Shown: positions 47,826 to 57,257 of the stretch, piece after piece
Numbering within the stretch: the first letter of the stretch is position 1
How the letters are laid out: each line of letters begins with the position of its first letter
DNA from: Bacteriovorax stolpii
GTDB taxonomy: Bacteria > Bdellovibrionota > Bacteriovoracia > Bacteriovoracales > Bacteriovoracaceae
Assembly (NCBI GenBank): GCA_945883845.1
Contig: CAMCYI010000006.1
Coordinates: 100,292-164,291, forward strand
Reading direction: 5' to 3'
Length of the DNA stretch: 64,000 bases
Notes under the pieces: generated by a model
The model's input: the letters and a program-made list of their open reading frames with translations, nothing else
What the model was told of the DNA's origin: nothing
Databases searched by the model: none
Made by a program: the position numbers and the translations under genes

Positions 47826-50639
47826 CTATCTGTGTTTTCTGAAAGCGTCGGCCGCGTTTTTATTCGTCGGCTTTTTAGCAGCAGTGCGGGAAGCGCCCGG
47901 ACGTCTGATTCCGGTAGAAGGAGCTGGTTTCTGATCATTAGGGCGATCAGTTCTCTGTTCAGGTTTGCGCTCAGGTCTCTGTCCGCCAGACGGCTGACGA
48001 TCGTCGGCCCTTTTTTCATTGCGATCTGGACGGCCCCCCGAGCGATCATTCCGGTCGTTACGATCACCACCTCGTCCCTGACCACGGCCAGAACCGCGAC
48101 GTGGTCTTCCACCATCACGCGAAGATTCACCTTCAGGTTTTCTCGAGAAGCGACGTTTAGAGAAACATTCATCACAAATATTGAAACGGGCATTGGCCGG
48201 CATTTTACAGCCGCAGCTTGAGCATGTTTTAGAAATTTTTTCTGAAAGGAGTTCGTTCAGTCTCTCGATAGCAAGGGACTTGTTATCCAGAAGTACTTTC
48301 TCGTCGTACTCGAAGTTCTTACGGGCGAAGTGGCGTGATAACCACTGATAGAGTTCGACACATTTAATGGATGTCTCGAGGTAATCGATGTTGTCTGATT
48401 TCTCATCGATGGGTTCGTTGAAGATACTTTGATTGCCAACATAGTGCTGGAGGATCCAGAGATAGTATTGAACGTGTTCGACGAGACCCAGGTTGACCGG
48501 CGCACAGGCAAAACCAAAAATTTCTGAGTACGTAAGTGTTCTGTCTTCGTCGGCACTTTCAACCATCTCCGCGAGCTCAATCATCTCTTTCATGTCCACG
48601 CAGTAAAACGGCTTCTCAAATGTCATGGTGTTGAAGAGACGCAGGAACTCAGAGAGACTCAACGTTGGTAACGAGTGGCCCGTAAGGGCATTATTGACTC
48701 TGGTGAAAATATCAAGATCCGGACCCACCATCGCCTTATCACTCTGGCTCAACTTATGTTGAAGAGCGCTGTGAAGGGTGTGAAGTCCGTTTTCTACTTT
48801 ATTGAGTGTAGTAACGTATCCAACAGGGAATCGCTTGAATCGTCCGGCGCGTCCCGCGATCTGCTTGATCTCGGAGAACGTTAGAGGATTTTCTTTATCA
48901 TCAACAAATTTGGAAAGAGCTGAGAACACGATTCGCTGGACAGGAAGGTTCATTCCCATCGCGATGGCATCAGTCGATACCATGATATCAGTTTCACCTT
49001 CATCGAATTTACGGGCCTGCTCGCGACGGACTTCCGGAGAGAGACGGCCATAAACGATGGAGACTTTGAAATCGAGTTCTTCAAGGTCAGCTTTGTATTT
49101 GAGAGCATTTCTTCTGGAGAATACGATGAGAGCATCGTTCTTCTTCAACGAAGTCAGTGGCAACTGATGATCGAGAACATTCAGTTCCGTCATGCGGGTG
49201 TACTCACGCACTTCTAACGTATCTCCACAAAGGGCGAGAATTTTTTTCACGAGTTCAAGGACCGACGGATCTCCACAGATGTGAATTTCCTGGGCCTGAA
49301 GATTCACGAGTGCTCTGGTCCAGGCCCATCCACGCTGAGAATCTGTGAGCATCTGAATCTCATCGATGACCGCACAGTCGAACTTCGTCTGCAGTTTTGC
49401 CATCTCGATGGTTGAAGAAAAATGAGTGGCACCTGGAGTTTCGATCACTTCTTCACCGGTGAGAAGAGTTGTCTTCGCACCTTTCTGGTTCATCGTATCG
49501 TAGAGTTCCGAAGCAAGAAGACGAAGTGGCGCAAGGTAACAGCCGTTCTTTGCCTGAACGAGTGCCTCAATGGCGTGATAAGTTTTACCCGAGTTCGTCG
49601 GGCCCATGTGATAAATGATCTTACGGTTGAGACGACGGGATTCGGCGTGAAGCCAGAACTGTCCGAGGTAATCACGAAGGATGGTACTTGAAACATCTTT
49701 GCGCTTGAGTGCCAGGATCGCCAGAGTAAAGCGTTCGAATTCTTTCTTGAGAAAGAGTTCACCTTTCCAGATGTTGGTTTCCAGCTGGATATAAAAACGG
49801 TCATACTCATCCTGAGAAACGAGTTCAGGCTTGTAGCCCTGCTCGACCAGAAGGGTATTGAAGAAGACGTTGAGTTTTTCTTTGTAGAGCTTTCCAAGTT
49901 CTGATTTAGTTCCGAATTTGCTGCGGAAGTGGTGCTTCACTTCGTTTTCAAGCTTGTTCACTGAAGAGCGCTTGAGTTTGTTGCGCATGTTGTGAAAGTT
50001 CTTGTCGAGATTTCGCTTGAGATCGAACACTGCGTTTGAGACGTCGGTGATCTTTCTCGTCAGGATCCAGTCGAAGAGTTTTTCTTCGGTTGTGTCGATG
50101 AGAGTGGCCTGAGTTGCGAAGACTGCTTCACGGACTTGTGTGCGGTAATCACCGAGGCATTGCACGCACTGGCAGGGAACATCACGGTCACTGAGTTTGA
50201 GATCAAATTTTGTTTTAAGGAGTTCCTGACTTTCAACGTGCTTCGCTGCTTTGTCATCGGCCCAGGCCTTGTAAGTATCTCTGTAGGATTCTGTGAGCTC
50301 CAGACTGAAAGTGCCTTCTACGAGCAAAGGATAAACACCTGTGATCGGAAAAATGAAATCTTCAATAAGCGCAGTTTCAGTAATCGCCTCGCGGTCATAA
50401 ACTTCGCGGACTTTTCCGAATTGTTTTTCAAATAATGTTTCAAGACTCGGATGCGCATCCATGAGGGACTTCGTTTCCAGCGCGATAAATTCGAGAGTGT
50501 TGAGGACGATTTCAGATTCTGAAAGACTTCGTCTTCCGGAGGTTTCATCCTCCGAAAGACTTGTCGTTAAAAGAGCTTTTCTAGAAATATCAAGATTTGA
50601 TCGAATGTCCTGGTAAAGGGACTGCAATTCATTGTTCAA
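47826..50639 (-). CDS. Suv3-like DExH RNA helicase with zinc and RG-rich tail
   Basis: A 937-aa helicase. Residues 1-330 are a helical N-terminal region with a Cys pair (CQCVQCLGDY). Walker A is MGPTNSGKTYHAIEAL (about 346), the DExH-like box VIDEIQML (about 426), then AMGMNLPVQRIVFSAL and QIAGRAGRF, the Suv3 signature. In mitochondria Suv3 unwinds RNA for exonuclease decay. The C-terminus adds a four-Cys zinc knuckle (CSSCGCKMPANARFNICDEC, about 803) and a ~110-residue Arg/Gly/Asp/Pro-rich tail (GRPRRGSGRGQGRGGDRNDR), like RNA-binding RGG regions. Heads the operon with DUF455 and ATP-grasp-like genes. Confidence 0.88.
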   Translation of the reverse strand: MNNELQSLYQDIRSNLDISRKALLTTSLSEDETSGRRSLSESEIVLNTLEFIALETKSLMDAHPSLETLFEKQFGKVREVYDREAITETALIEDFIFPITGVYPLLVEGTFSLELTESYRDTYKAWADDKAAKHVESQELLKTKFDLKLSDRDVPCQCVQCLGDYRTQVREAVFATQATLIDTTEEKLFDWILTRKITDVSNAVFDLKRNLDKNFHNMRNKLKRSSVNKLENEVKHHFRSKFGTKSELGKLYKEKLNVFFNTLLVEQGYKPELVSQDEYDRFYIQLETNIWKGELFLKKEFERFTLAILALKRKDVSSTILRDYLGQFWLHAESRRLNRKIIYHMGPTNSGKTYHAIEALVQAKNGCYLAPLRLLASELYDTMNQKGAKTTLLTGEEVIETPGATHFSSTIEMAKLQTKFDCAVIDEIQMLTDSQRGWAWTRALVNLQAQEIHICGDPSVLELVKKILALCGDTLEVREYTRMTELNVLDHQLPLTSLKKNDALIVFSRRNALKYKADLEELDFKVSIVYGRLSPEVRREQARKFDEGETDIMVSTDAIAMGMNLPVQRIVFSALSKFVDDKENPLTFSEIKQIAGRAGRFKRFPVGYVTTLNKVENGLHTLHSALQHKLSQSDKAMVGPDLDIFTRVNNALTGHSLPTLSLSEFLRLFNTMTFEKPFYCVDMKEMIELAEMVESADEDRTLTYSEIFGFACAPVNLGLVEHVQYYLWILQHYVGNQSIFNEPIDEKSDNIDYLETSIKCVELYQWLSRHFARKNFEYDEKVLLDNKSLAIERLNELLSEKISKTCSSCGCKMPANARFNICDECFSKRRFSRKPEGESSRDGGRPRRGSGRGQGRGGDRNDRNDRSGGRPDRNEKRADDRQPSGGQRPERKPEQRTDRPNDQKPAPSTGIRRPGASRTAAKKPTNKNAADAFRKHR

Positions 50640-50657
50640 CTTATTCCAACTTCCTGG

Positions 50658-51845
50658 TTAATTCGCCATCTCCACCATGAAGGCCACGCCGAGCTTAGCG
50701 AATTTTGCTGCATGCGAAGCGTCTCCACCGGCATTTTGCAAAGTATCTTTGTCAGTGTGGATTTTACCGTTAATGTCTCCCATTGTCGATTCAAAAGGGA
50801 TCGAAGCCGGGTAACCGTTTGCTGTCCATGAAGCGTGATCAGAACAACCGTATCCGCACTTAGAATAGCCCCAAGGAACTTTCACGTATTCATCAATGAG
50901 TTTTCCGAGGAATTCATTCTGAGCAGCATTCGTGAAGTCAGACATGAACACGATGTCTTTATCAGCTGTACCCTTGAAAAGAGTCATATCGAACTGAACA
51001 ACTCCGATAACTTTCTGAGCGCGGGCCTTATAACCTGCGGCGATATCTTTTGAACCAAGAAGGCCCGCTTCTTCAGCGGCGTATCCCATGAACTGGATCG
51101 TCCGGCGCGGTTTAAAGTCTTGCTCCATAAGAATGCGGATGACTTCAGTAATAGTTGCGATACCAGAAGCGTTGTCATCAGCACCAGGAGCACGGCCTTG
51201 TCCACCGAACATTCCCGCGATTGAATCCGCGTGACCGCCAAGGATAATAATTTCATCAGATTTTTCAGAACCTTGAATCGTCATGACGATTGAAGCTTGC
51301 GGCCAGCCCTTGTGTGAAACGAGTTCGACTTTAACGTCTGAACGGTTCTTTGCTAGTGCGGCCCATGTGTCACGGATAAATTCAGATGATTTGACACCCG
51401 TATCAGTTTTGTAATGACGAGTTTTGAAATCAGAAAGCTTGATAATCATTTCACGGATCGATGCTTCCTGAACTGACGCAACCATGGGAACAACGATTTG
51501 CTTTTGATTAATGTCATAGTCAGAGAAAAGTGCTTTCTGAGCAAATTGAGAATCACCTTGAGCAGTTAAAGCTAGTTCTGCTTCTGCATAAGTCTCATGT
51601 GTAATGAAACCACCACAACGATGAAGTTCATGGTGAATGACTTCAGAGAGTTGTTCAATTTGAGCTTGATTCAGCTCAACTACTGAAGCGTGCGAGTTTG
51701 AGAAAAGAGCTTGGGCAGATTTATTCGGCATTTTGCTTTGAACTCTGGCAAGGACTTCATTGTCCACTGTAAGCCATTGAGTCTTTGGTGAGGCAATTGC
51801 TGCGGTCGATAGAACCAGAGCGCTGACCACGAGAAGATTTTTCAT
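50658..51845 (-). CDS. Secreted M28 family aminopeptidase
   Basis: About 395 aa. The signal peptide MKNLLVVSALVLSTAAIASP fixes the start at 51845 (AAGGACGG just upstream); the longer frame to 51944 is not signal-like. The dizinc site is complete: IILGGHADSIAG (His-x-Asp), APGADDNASGIA (bridging Asp), MGYAAEEAGLLGS (Glu pair), and CSDHASW for the last His. It resembles Vibrio/Aeromonas leucine aminopeptidase, with an N-terminal propeptide (residues about 20-115). It releases N-terminal amino acids from peptides outside the cell or in the periplasm. Confidence 0.9.
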   Translation of the reverse strand: MKNLLVVSALVLSTAAIASPKTQWLTVDNEVLARVQSKMPNKSAQALFSNSHASVVELNQAQIEQLSEVIHHELHRCGGFITHETYAEAELALTAQGDSQFAQKALFSDYDINQKQIVVPMVASVQEASIREMIIKLSDFKTRHYKTDTGVKSSEFIRDTWAALAKNRSDVKVELVSHKGWPQASIVMTIQGSEKSDEIIILGGHADSIAGMFGGQGRAPGADDNASGIATITEVIRILMEQDFKPRRTIQFMGYAAEEAGLLGSKDIAAGYKARAQKVIGVVQFDMTLFKGTADKDIVFMSDFTNAAQNEFLGKLIDEYVKVPWGYSKCGYGCSDHASWTANGYPASIPFESTMGDINGKIHTDKDTLQNAGGDASHAAKFAKLGVAFMVEMAN

Positions 51846-51965
51846 TTTTTCCGTCCTTGATATGAAAATGATTGTTACAATTAACCCACAGTCAAAGACT
51901 CGATGAAAAGGTAAAGTTCGTGACTTTGCCTTACAATGACACAACAGCCAAACCTGAGGTTGATG

Positions 51966-52949
51966 ATGAAAACTGCCCTCTCTACGCTACTCAACATTGA
52001 ATTTCCCGTCATCATGGCGCCCATGTTCCTCGTTACGAACGTCGAAATGATGGTGGCCGCAGGAGAATCAGGAATCACTGGGTGCATTCCGGCCCTGAAT
52101 TACCGAACGATTGAAGATCTGAAAGTTGCCCTGAGAGAAATCAAAGATCGCTCGAAAGCGCCTCTTGGAGTGAATCTCATTGTAAATAAATCAAATATTC
52201 ATTGGAAGAAGCAACTTCATCAATGCCTCGATTCAGGGGTTGATTACTTTCTCACCTCTCTTGGGTCACCGGAAGAAGTGATTAGAGAATCACGCAAAAC
52301 CGGTGCGAAAGTTTTCTGTGATGTTGTTGATGTGAAGTATGCAAGAAAAGTAGAAGACCTGGGAGCTGATGGAGTCGTTGCCGTTAATTCCGGCGCCGGC
52401 GGACATCGCGGAGAAATTCCTGCGACTGTTCTGGTTCCGCTGCTCAAGTCAAAATGTAAAATTCCGGTGATTGCTGCAGGTGGAGTCGGAACAGGGTCCG
52501 GTATTCTTTCCATGCTCGCCCTTGGTGCAGATGGAGTTTCCATCGGCTCGCCTTATATTCCGACTCACGAATCCGGAGTTAATACTGAATATAAGCAGGC
52601 CTGCATTCAATACGGGGCTGAAGACATTGTTGCCACTAATAAAATCTCCGGCACTCCCTGTACAGTCATCAATACGCCGTATATGAAAAAAATCGGCACT
52701 GATCAGAATGCCGTTGAAGTTTTTCTCAATCATAACCGCAAGCTGAAAAAATACGCGAAGATGCTGACGGCGTATCGGGGAATGAAAATGCTGGAGAAAG
52801 CTGCATTCTCCGCAACCTACAATACAATCTGGGTCGCTGGTAGTTCCATCGAGTTCAGCCATGAGATGCTGTCTGTAAAACAAGTTACCGAGAAATTAAA
52901 AACTGAATTTCATGAAGCTCATAAAGCTCTCATAACTACCCTGGGGTAA
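51966..52949 (+). CDS. Nitronate monooxygenase-like FMN protein (NPD family)
   Basis: A 327-aa TIM-barrel flavoprotein of the 2-nitropropane dioxygenase family. Motifs: FPVIMAPMFLVTNVEMMVAA at the N-terminus, VVAVNSGAGGHRGEIPATVL (FMN phosphate and catalytic His) and VIAAGGVGTGSGILSMLALG with GADGVSIGSPY (FMN binding). The family oxidises nitronates or acts as enoyl reductase in relatives. The ATG at 51966 is chosen for GAGGT six bases upstream; the frame opens earlier at 51936. Divergent from the aminopeptidase, followed 3 bases later by a DUF4442 gene. Confidence 0.87.
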   Translation: MKTALSTLLNIEFPVIMAPMFLVTNVEMMVAAGESGITGCIPALNYRTIEDLKVALREIKDRSKAPLGVNLIVNKSNIHWKKQLHQCLDSGVDYFLTSLGSPEEVIRESRKTGAKVFCDVVDVKYARKVEDLGADGVVAVNSGAGGHRGEIPATVLVPLLKSKCKIPVIAAGGVGTGSGILSMLALGADGVSIGSPYIPTHESGVNTEYKQACIQYGAEDIVATNKISGTPCTVINTPYMKKIGTDQNAVEVFLNHNRKLKKYAKMLTAYRGMKMLEKAAFSATYNTIWVAGSSIEFSHEMLSVKQVTEKLKTEFHEAHKALITTLG

Positions 52950-52952
52950 AAA

Positions 52953-53465
52953 ATGAAACTGGCATTCAAACTGATTGATAAACTTATCGCGAACCCAAGT
53001 AAGATGAATCTCATCGCACTTGATAAACTTTTTAAAATTGGGATTCCCTTCAATGCTCCTCATGGTTTCAAGATCGTAGAAATGAATCAGGATAAAGTCC
53101 GGATCACTCTCCCGAATCGCAAGTTGAATCACAATCATCTTTCCGGAATTCACGCTTGTGCCATTGCAACGGTGGGCGAATTTTGTGCAGGACTTTCTCT
53201 TCTCTCGTCATTCGGGATCAGCCAATATCGCCTGATCATGTCAGAGATGCATGTCACCTATACGTATCAGGGGAAGATGGATCTTGAAGGTGTGTGCCTG
53301 GTTCAGCAGATTGATCAAGCCTCCATCCACACTGCTCTCCGCGAAACCGGACAGTATCTTCAGAAACTCATCACAAAAATTTCAGATAAAAATGGTAATG
53401 AAGTGGCGACTGTTACGACGACGTGGCAGCTCAAGCCGTGGGATAAAGTTAAAACGAAGATATAG
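52953..53465 (+). CDS. DUF4442 hotdog-fold protein (thioesterase-like)
   Basis: A 170-aa protein of the DUF4442 group of hotdog-fold acyl-CoA thioesterase relatives. The segments PFNAPHGFKIVEMNQDKVRI and NRKLNHNHLSGIHACAIATV match the family core around the central helix. The substrate is probably an acyl-CoA or acyl-ACP. Coupled closely to the NPD gene, so both may act on fatty-acid-derived compounds (inference). It overlaps the convergent feoB stop by 17 bp. Confidence 0.85.
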   Translation: MKLAFKLIDKLIANPSKMNLIALDKLFKIGIPFNAPHGFKIVEMNQDKVRITLPNRKLNHNHLSGIHACAIATVGEFCAGLSLLSSFGISQYRLIMSEMHVTYTYQGKMDLEGVCLVQQIDQASIHTALRETGQYLQKLITKISDKNGNEVATVTTTWQLKPWDKVKTKI

Positions 53466-55308
53466 CGACATTGGTGAGCCACGCCAGGACATACGCGAGA
53501 GTCAGTGTGTAGGCCACCATCACGAGGGGCCAGTGGAGTGAACCCGTTTCACGTTTCATCACAGCGAAAGTTGAAATACATTGAGGCGCAAAGACAAACC
53601 AGATGAGCAATGCCATCAGTGTTCCGAACTCGAACTCCTGAATAAGTTTGCCAGAGAGATTTTCCTCGAAGCCCTGAGAGCCCTCTTCCACTGACATCAC
53701 CAGTGATAACGAACTCACCATGACTTCACGGGCGGCAATACTCGGAACCAGTGCAGTTGTAATCCGCCAGTCAAAACCAAGCGGCCTGAAAACAGGTACC
53801 ATGAATTTCCCAATCGTCGCAGCGTATGAATTCTCAATGTTGCGCACACCATTTTCGCTTTGAGGGAAAGTGATGAGTGCCCAGATGATCAGACTTAAGA
53901 CGAGAATAATTCCACCCGCCTTCTTCAAAAAAATTTTCGCTTTATTGAGGAGGGAAATCGCAAGGTTCTTTATTCTCGGTATACGATAAGGTGGAAGCTC
54001 CATCAGGAGCACTGAAGGAGAACTTTGCGGAAGAGTTTTCTTAAACACCAGTGACATAACGAGTGCGCTGAAAAAACCCAGGCCGTAGAGAAAGAACAAG
54101 ACAAGTCCCGGTAACCGGAGAACAGGAATTCCAGCAATCGGTATGTTCGGAATAAGTGCAGCGATGAGCACAGCGTAGACAGGCAAACGAGCTGAACATG
54201 TCGTTAAAGGAATCACCAGCATCGTAATGAGCCTCTCACGACGATTATCAATCACGCGGGTTGAAAGTATTCCTGGAATCGCACACGCATGTGAAGAAAG
54301 AAGTGGAATGACAGCTTTGCCAGGAAGTCCGATCTTTCTCATTAACGAATCCATCAGGAATGCAGCACGACCGAGATATCCAAGATCTTCGAGAAATTGA
54401 ATAAAGAGAAAAAGAATCAGAATTTGCGGTAGAAAAACTAAAACCCCGCCGACTCCATTGATCAAGCCATCAACAACAAAACTTCTGAGCAAGGGCGGAG
54501 AAAGATATTCAGCTGCTAGAGAGCCGATAAATCCGAAAACGTAAGCAATCCCATCCATGAGAGGAGTGGCCCAACTGAAGAGAGTCTGAAACATCAGGAG
54601 GAGAATAAAAAATAAAATCAACGGACCCCAAACTGGATTCAGAATGAAGTGATCAATCTTTTCGCTGAATGTATCTGGCTTCAAAGGAGACAGAGTGATT
54701 TTTTTCAGAATCAGATCAATCTCGCGAAAAATACCATTAACATACAAACTCGAGCGGAAAGTTTTCTGAGGACTCTCAGGAAGCTCAATCTGAATGGCCT
54801 GAGGTTGAGATAATTTTTCCTTGATGACATTCACCAGATCATTCACGCCCATGCCAGTTGCAGCACTCGTCGGTACAATCACAGCATTCATCAGTTCAGA
54901 AAAATGCTTGAGATCCATCTCAAACTTTCTCTTTTTCGCTTCATCCATCAGGTTGAGTGCAATCAGAAGTGGATACCCCATTGCTTTCAACTGGAGTGCC
55001 AGAAATAATGATTTATCTAAGTTCGTAGCATCAAGAACGAGAATGAATAAATCTGCCGAAGGTTCTTTCTCCTTACGCAGAAGAAAATCTTTTGTAACCT
55101 TTTCATCGAGAGTCGTTGCATCGAGAGAATAGATTCCGGGAAGATCGATGACTTCTATCACGCGATGGCCGTTTTCTGAAATCCATCCTGATTTTTTTTC
55201 TACCGTCACGCCTGGGAAGTTTGCGACTTTTTGAAAGCTACCTGTGAGTTTATTGAAGAGAGCTGTCTTGCCGACGTTGGGCATTCCGACCAGTGCGACT
55301 TTTTTCAC
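53449..55308 (-). CDS. feoB: Ferrous iron transporter FeoB
   Basis: A 619-aa inner-membrane Fe(II) transporter with an N-terminal G domain: GMPNVGKTALFNKLTG (G1), IDLPGIYSLDATTLDEKVTK (G3 and switch II), and NLMDEAKK (G4 NxxD). The gate repeats follow, with LGYLGRAAFLMDSLMRKIGL and SHACAIPGILSTRVID (conserved Cys-x-x-Pro type pore motif), then STRLPVYAVL-like CSARLPVYAV. It is shorter than E. coli FeoB (773 aa) but complete. It overlaps feoA by 4 bases. The C-terminal Cys-rich tail of enterobacterial FeoB is absent. Confidence 0.94.
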   Translation of the reverse strand: MKKVALVGMPNVGKTALFNKLTGSFQKVANFPGVTVEKKSGWISENGHRVIEVIDLPGIYSLDATTLDEKVTKDFLLRKEKEPSADLFILVLDATNLDKSLFLALQLKAMGYPLLIALNLMDEAKKRKFEMDLKHFSELMNAVIVPTSAATGMGVNDLVNVIKEKLSQPQAIQIELPESPQKTFRSSLYVNGIFREIDLILKKITLSPLKPDTFSEKIDHFILNPVWGPLILFFILLLMFQTLFSWATPLMDGIAYVFGFIGSLAAEYLSPPLLRSFVVDGLINGVGGVLVFLPQILILFLFIQFLEDLGYLGRAAFLMDSLMRKIGLPGKAVIPLLSSHACAIPGILSTRVIDNRRERLITMLVIPLTTCSARLPVYAVLIAALIPNIPIAGIPVLRLPGLVLFFLYGLGFFSALVMSLVFKKTLPQSSPSVLLMELPPYRIPRIKNLAISLLNKAKIFLKKAGGIILVLSLIIWALITFPQSENGVRNIENSYAATIGKFMVPVFRPLGFDWRITTALVPSIAAREVMVSSLSLVMSVEEGSQGFEENLSGKLIQEFEFGTLMALLIWFVFAPQCISTFAVMKRETGSLHWPLVMVAYTLTLAYVLAWLTNVAISSF

Positions 55309-55592
55309 GAGACGACCTCAACTTGAATCATCTCTGCTTCTAACTTTGACATCGCCACCATACGCCCGCGCACCTCAACCAGTATGGGTTCCTGAAAAAG
55401 TAGTGCTTTCTTCATCACGCGAATGATGCTGCCATGATGAAATCCCAAGTGAATCAGTCGAGATTCAAGATCGTTCAACTCCCTCAAATCCTGATCCGGA
55501 AAGGATAAAACTTTGAGCTTTATTTGAAGGCTTGCGTCCATTAATGTCATAGGAGTGTTTGGTGTATCAAACGTCGCCTCATTTGCCAACAA
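55305..55592 (-). CDS. feoA: FeoA domain protein
   Basis: A 95-aa protein with an SH3-like FeoA domain: LNDLESRLIHLGFHHGSIIR, VMKKALLFQEPILVEVRGRM and VAMSKLEAEMIQVEV. FeoA binds and assists FeoB. The longest frame starts at a TTG (55592) with AAGG five bases upstream; ATGs at 55550 and 55541 lack a ribosome site. The domain starts after residue ~25, so any of them is possible. Operon with feoB, overlap 4 bases. Confidence 0.85.
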   Translation of the reverse strand: MLANEATFDTPNTPMTLMDASLQIKLKVLSFPDQDLRELNDLESRLIHLGFHHGSIIRVMKKALLFQEPILVEVRGRMVAMSKLEAEMIQVEVVS

Positions 55593-55664
55593 AACCTTAT
55601 CAAGTTTTGCCTACTCCTTTGCAGAATTCCTATTCGGGATACCATTCTTAAAATAGGAAAAAGA

Positions 55665-57191
55665 ATGAAAAACATCTTACTCGCAAGCATCTTCCTCTCT
55701 TCTCTCCCACTTTGGGCCTATACACCCGGAAAGACCTACAAAGTTTCCATTCTTCATACGAATGATAACCACGGTAGGTTCTGGCAGAACAAGGAAGGTG
55801 AGTACGGGATGTCCGCTCGCTCTACACTCATTAAATCCTTGCGTGAGGAAATTCAGAAAGAAGGTGGCCACGTTCTCTTGATTGATGCTGGTGACGTGAA
55901 CACAGGCGTTCCTCAATCAGACATGCTGGATGCTGAGCCAGACTTCAAAGGGATGAAGAGAATGGGCTACGATGTTATGGCCATAGGTAATCATGAGTTC
56001 GATAACGATCTGACGACTATTAAAAAACAACGTCAGTGGGCCGGCTTTCCTTTTATTTCGGCAAACATCTATCACAAAAATTCTAACCGCCGCGTTTTTC
56101 CGTCACACATCATAAAAAAAATTGAAGATCTGAAAGTGACAATCTTTGGTCTGACAACTGAGGATACGCCCCTTAAGTCCAATCCTATCAACACGAAGAA
56201 TGTTCGCTTTACTCCTGCGGTTGAAGAAGCAAAAAAAATAGTACCCGGTCTTCGGAAGAAAACAGATATTCTCATTGCTCTCACACACACAGGTCACTAC
56301 CCGAATGAATCTCAAGGCCCAGATGCTCCAGGGGACGTGACCATCGCAAAACAAACTCAGGGAATTGATCTGATCGTCGGAGGCCACACACAGAAGCCTC
56401 TTTTTGAAGCTGATGTTGTGAATGGAACGGCCATTGTTCAGGCGTTCGAATGGGGCAAGTATGTAGGACGTGTTGATCTGGAATTCCTCGACGGAAAAGT
56501 CACAGTTAAAAATTACAAACTCATTCCTGTGAATTTGAAAGATGCCTCTGTGAGAATTGATCAGGACCAGGAAATGGAAAGTTTCCTCAAGCCCTTCAAG
56601 GACAAAGGCGACACAACTCTCCTCATTGAAATCGGAAAAGCAGATGTGCTGTACATCGGCGATCGTGCTCAGGTTCGTTCTCAGGAAACAAATCTCGGAA
56701 ATCTTATTACGAGATCGTACCGTGAAAAATTCCAGGCCGACTTGAGCGTGCTCAATGGCGGAAGTGTCAGAGACTCAATCACCCCAGGTAAAATAACTTA
56801 TGAAACTGTTCTCACTGTTCTTCCTTTTGGCGGAGAAGTTGTGACTTCGACTCTAGATGGAAAGGCCCTCAAAGATTATCTGGAATTTTGTCTCGTCAAT
56901 CTTCTCCCCGGTTCCGGAAGCTTCCCTCATTTTTCAGGAGTTGAAATTGTTGCTGATCAAACCTCGCGTAAGTTGAAATCCGTAAAAATTGCAGGAACTG
57001 ACATTGATGACGCGAAGCTCTACAGAATCGCCCTTCCTGAGTTTATTGCGGCTGGTGGAGACCGTTATCCGAAGTTAGAATTTCAAAAATATGGTCATGT
57101 TGACGCAGATATTTTGAAAGATTTTATCTTGAAAATTGGAACACTTAACGCGACTGATTTCGCTCCAAAGCAATATATTCGCTTTGAGTAA
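55665..57191 (+). CDS. Secreted 5'-nucleotidase/UshA-like metallophosphatase
   Basis: A 508-aa periplasmic enzyme with signal peptide (MKNILLASIFLSSLPLWA). The dimetal site residues are in SILHTNDNHGRF (D-x-H), LLIDAGDVNTG (GD), AIGNHEFDNDL (GNHE), ALTHTGHYP and IVGGHTQKPL (GGH). The C-terminal nucleotide-binding domain shows ETNLGNLITRSYREK and LNGGSVRDSI, as in UshA. It would release nucleosides from nucleotides or sugar nucleotides, fitting nutrient scavenging with the neighbouring nuclease. Confidence 0.93.
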   Translation: MKNILLASIFLSSLPLWAYTPGKTYKVSILHTNDNHGRFWQNKEGEYGMSARSTLIKSLREEIQKEGGHVLLIDAGDVNTGVPQSDMLDAEPDFKGMKRMGYDVMAIGNHEFDNDLTTIKKQRQWAGFPFISANIYHKNSNRRVFPSHIIKKIEDLKVTIFGLTTEDTPLKSNPINTKNVRFTPAVEEAKKIVPGLRKKTDILIALTHTGHYPNESQGPDAPGDVTIAKQTQGIDLIVGGHTQKPLFEADVVNGTAIVQAFEWGKYVGRVDLEFLDGKVTVKNYKLIPVNLKDASVRIDQDQEMESFLKPFKDKGDTTLLIEIGKADVLYIGDRAQVRSQETNLGNLITRSYREKFQADLSVLNGGSVRDSITPGKITYETVLTVLPFGGEVVTSTLDGKALKDYLEFCLVNLLPGSGSFPHFSGVEIVADQTSRKLKSVKIAGTDIDDAKLYRIALPEFIAAGGDRYPKLEFQKYGHVDADILKDFILKIGTLNATDFAPKQYIRFE

Positions 57192-57257
57192 GATCTTAAC
57201 AATTCATGAGTGAATTAAACGTAGTCGGGTAATCGTTTCTTCGATAGCCTTTCCGGA

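Noticed and set aside
47771..48193. ORF on the minus strand inside the helicase tail
   Set aside because: Shadow frame produced by the Arg/Gly/Asp-rich codons of the helicase C-terminus.
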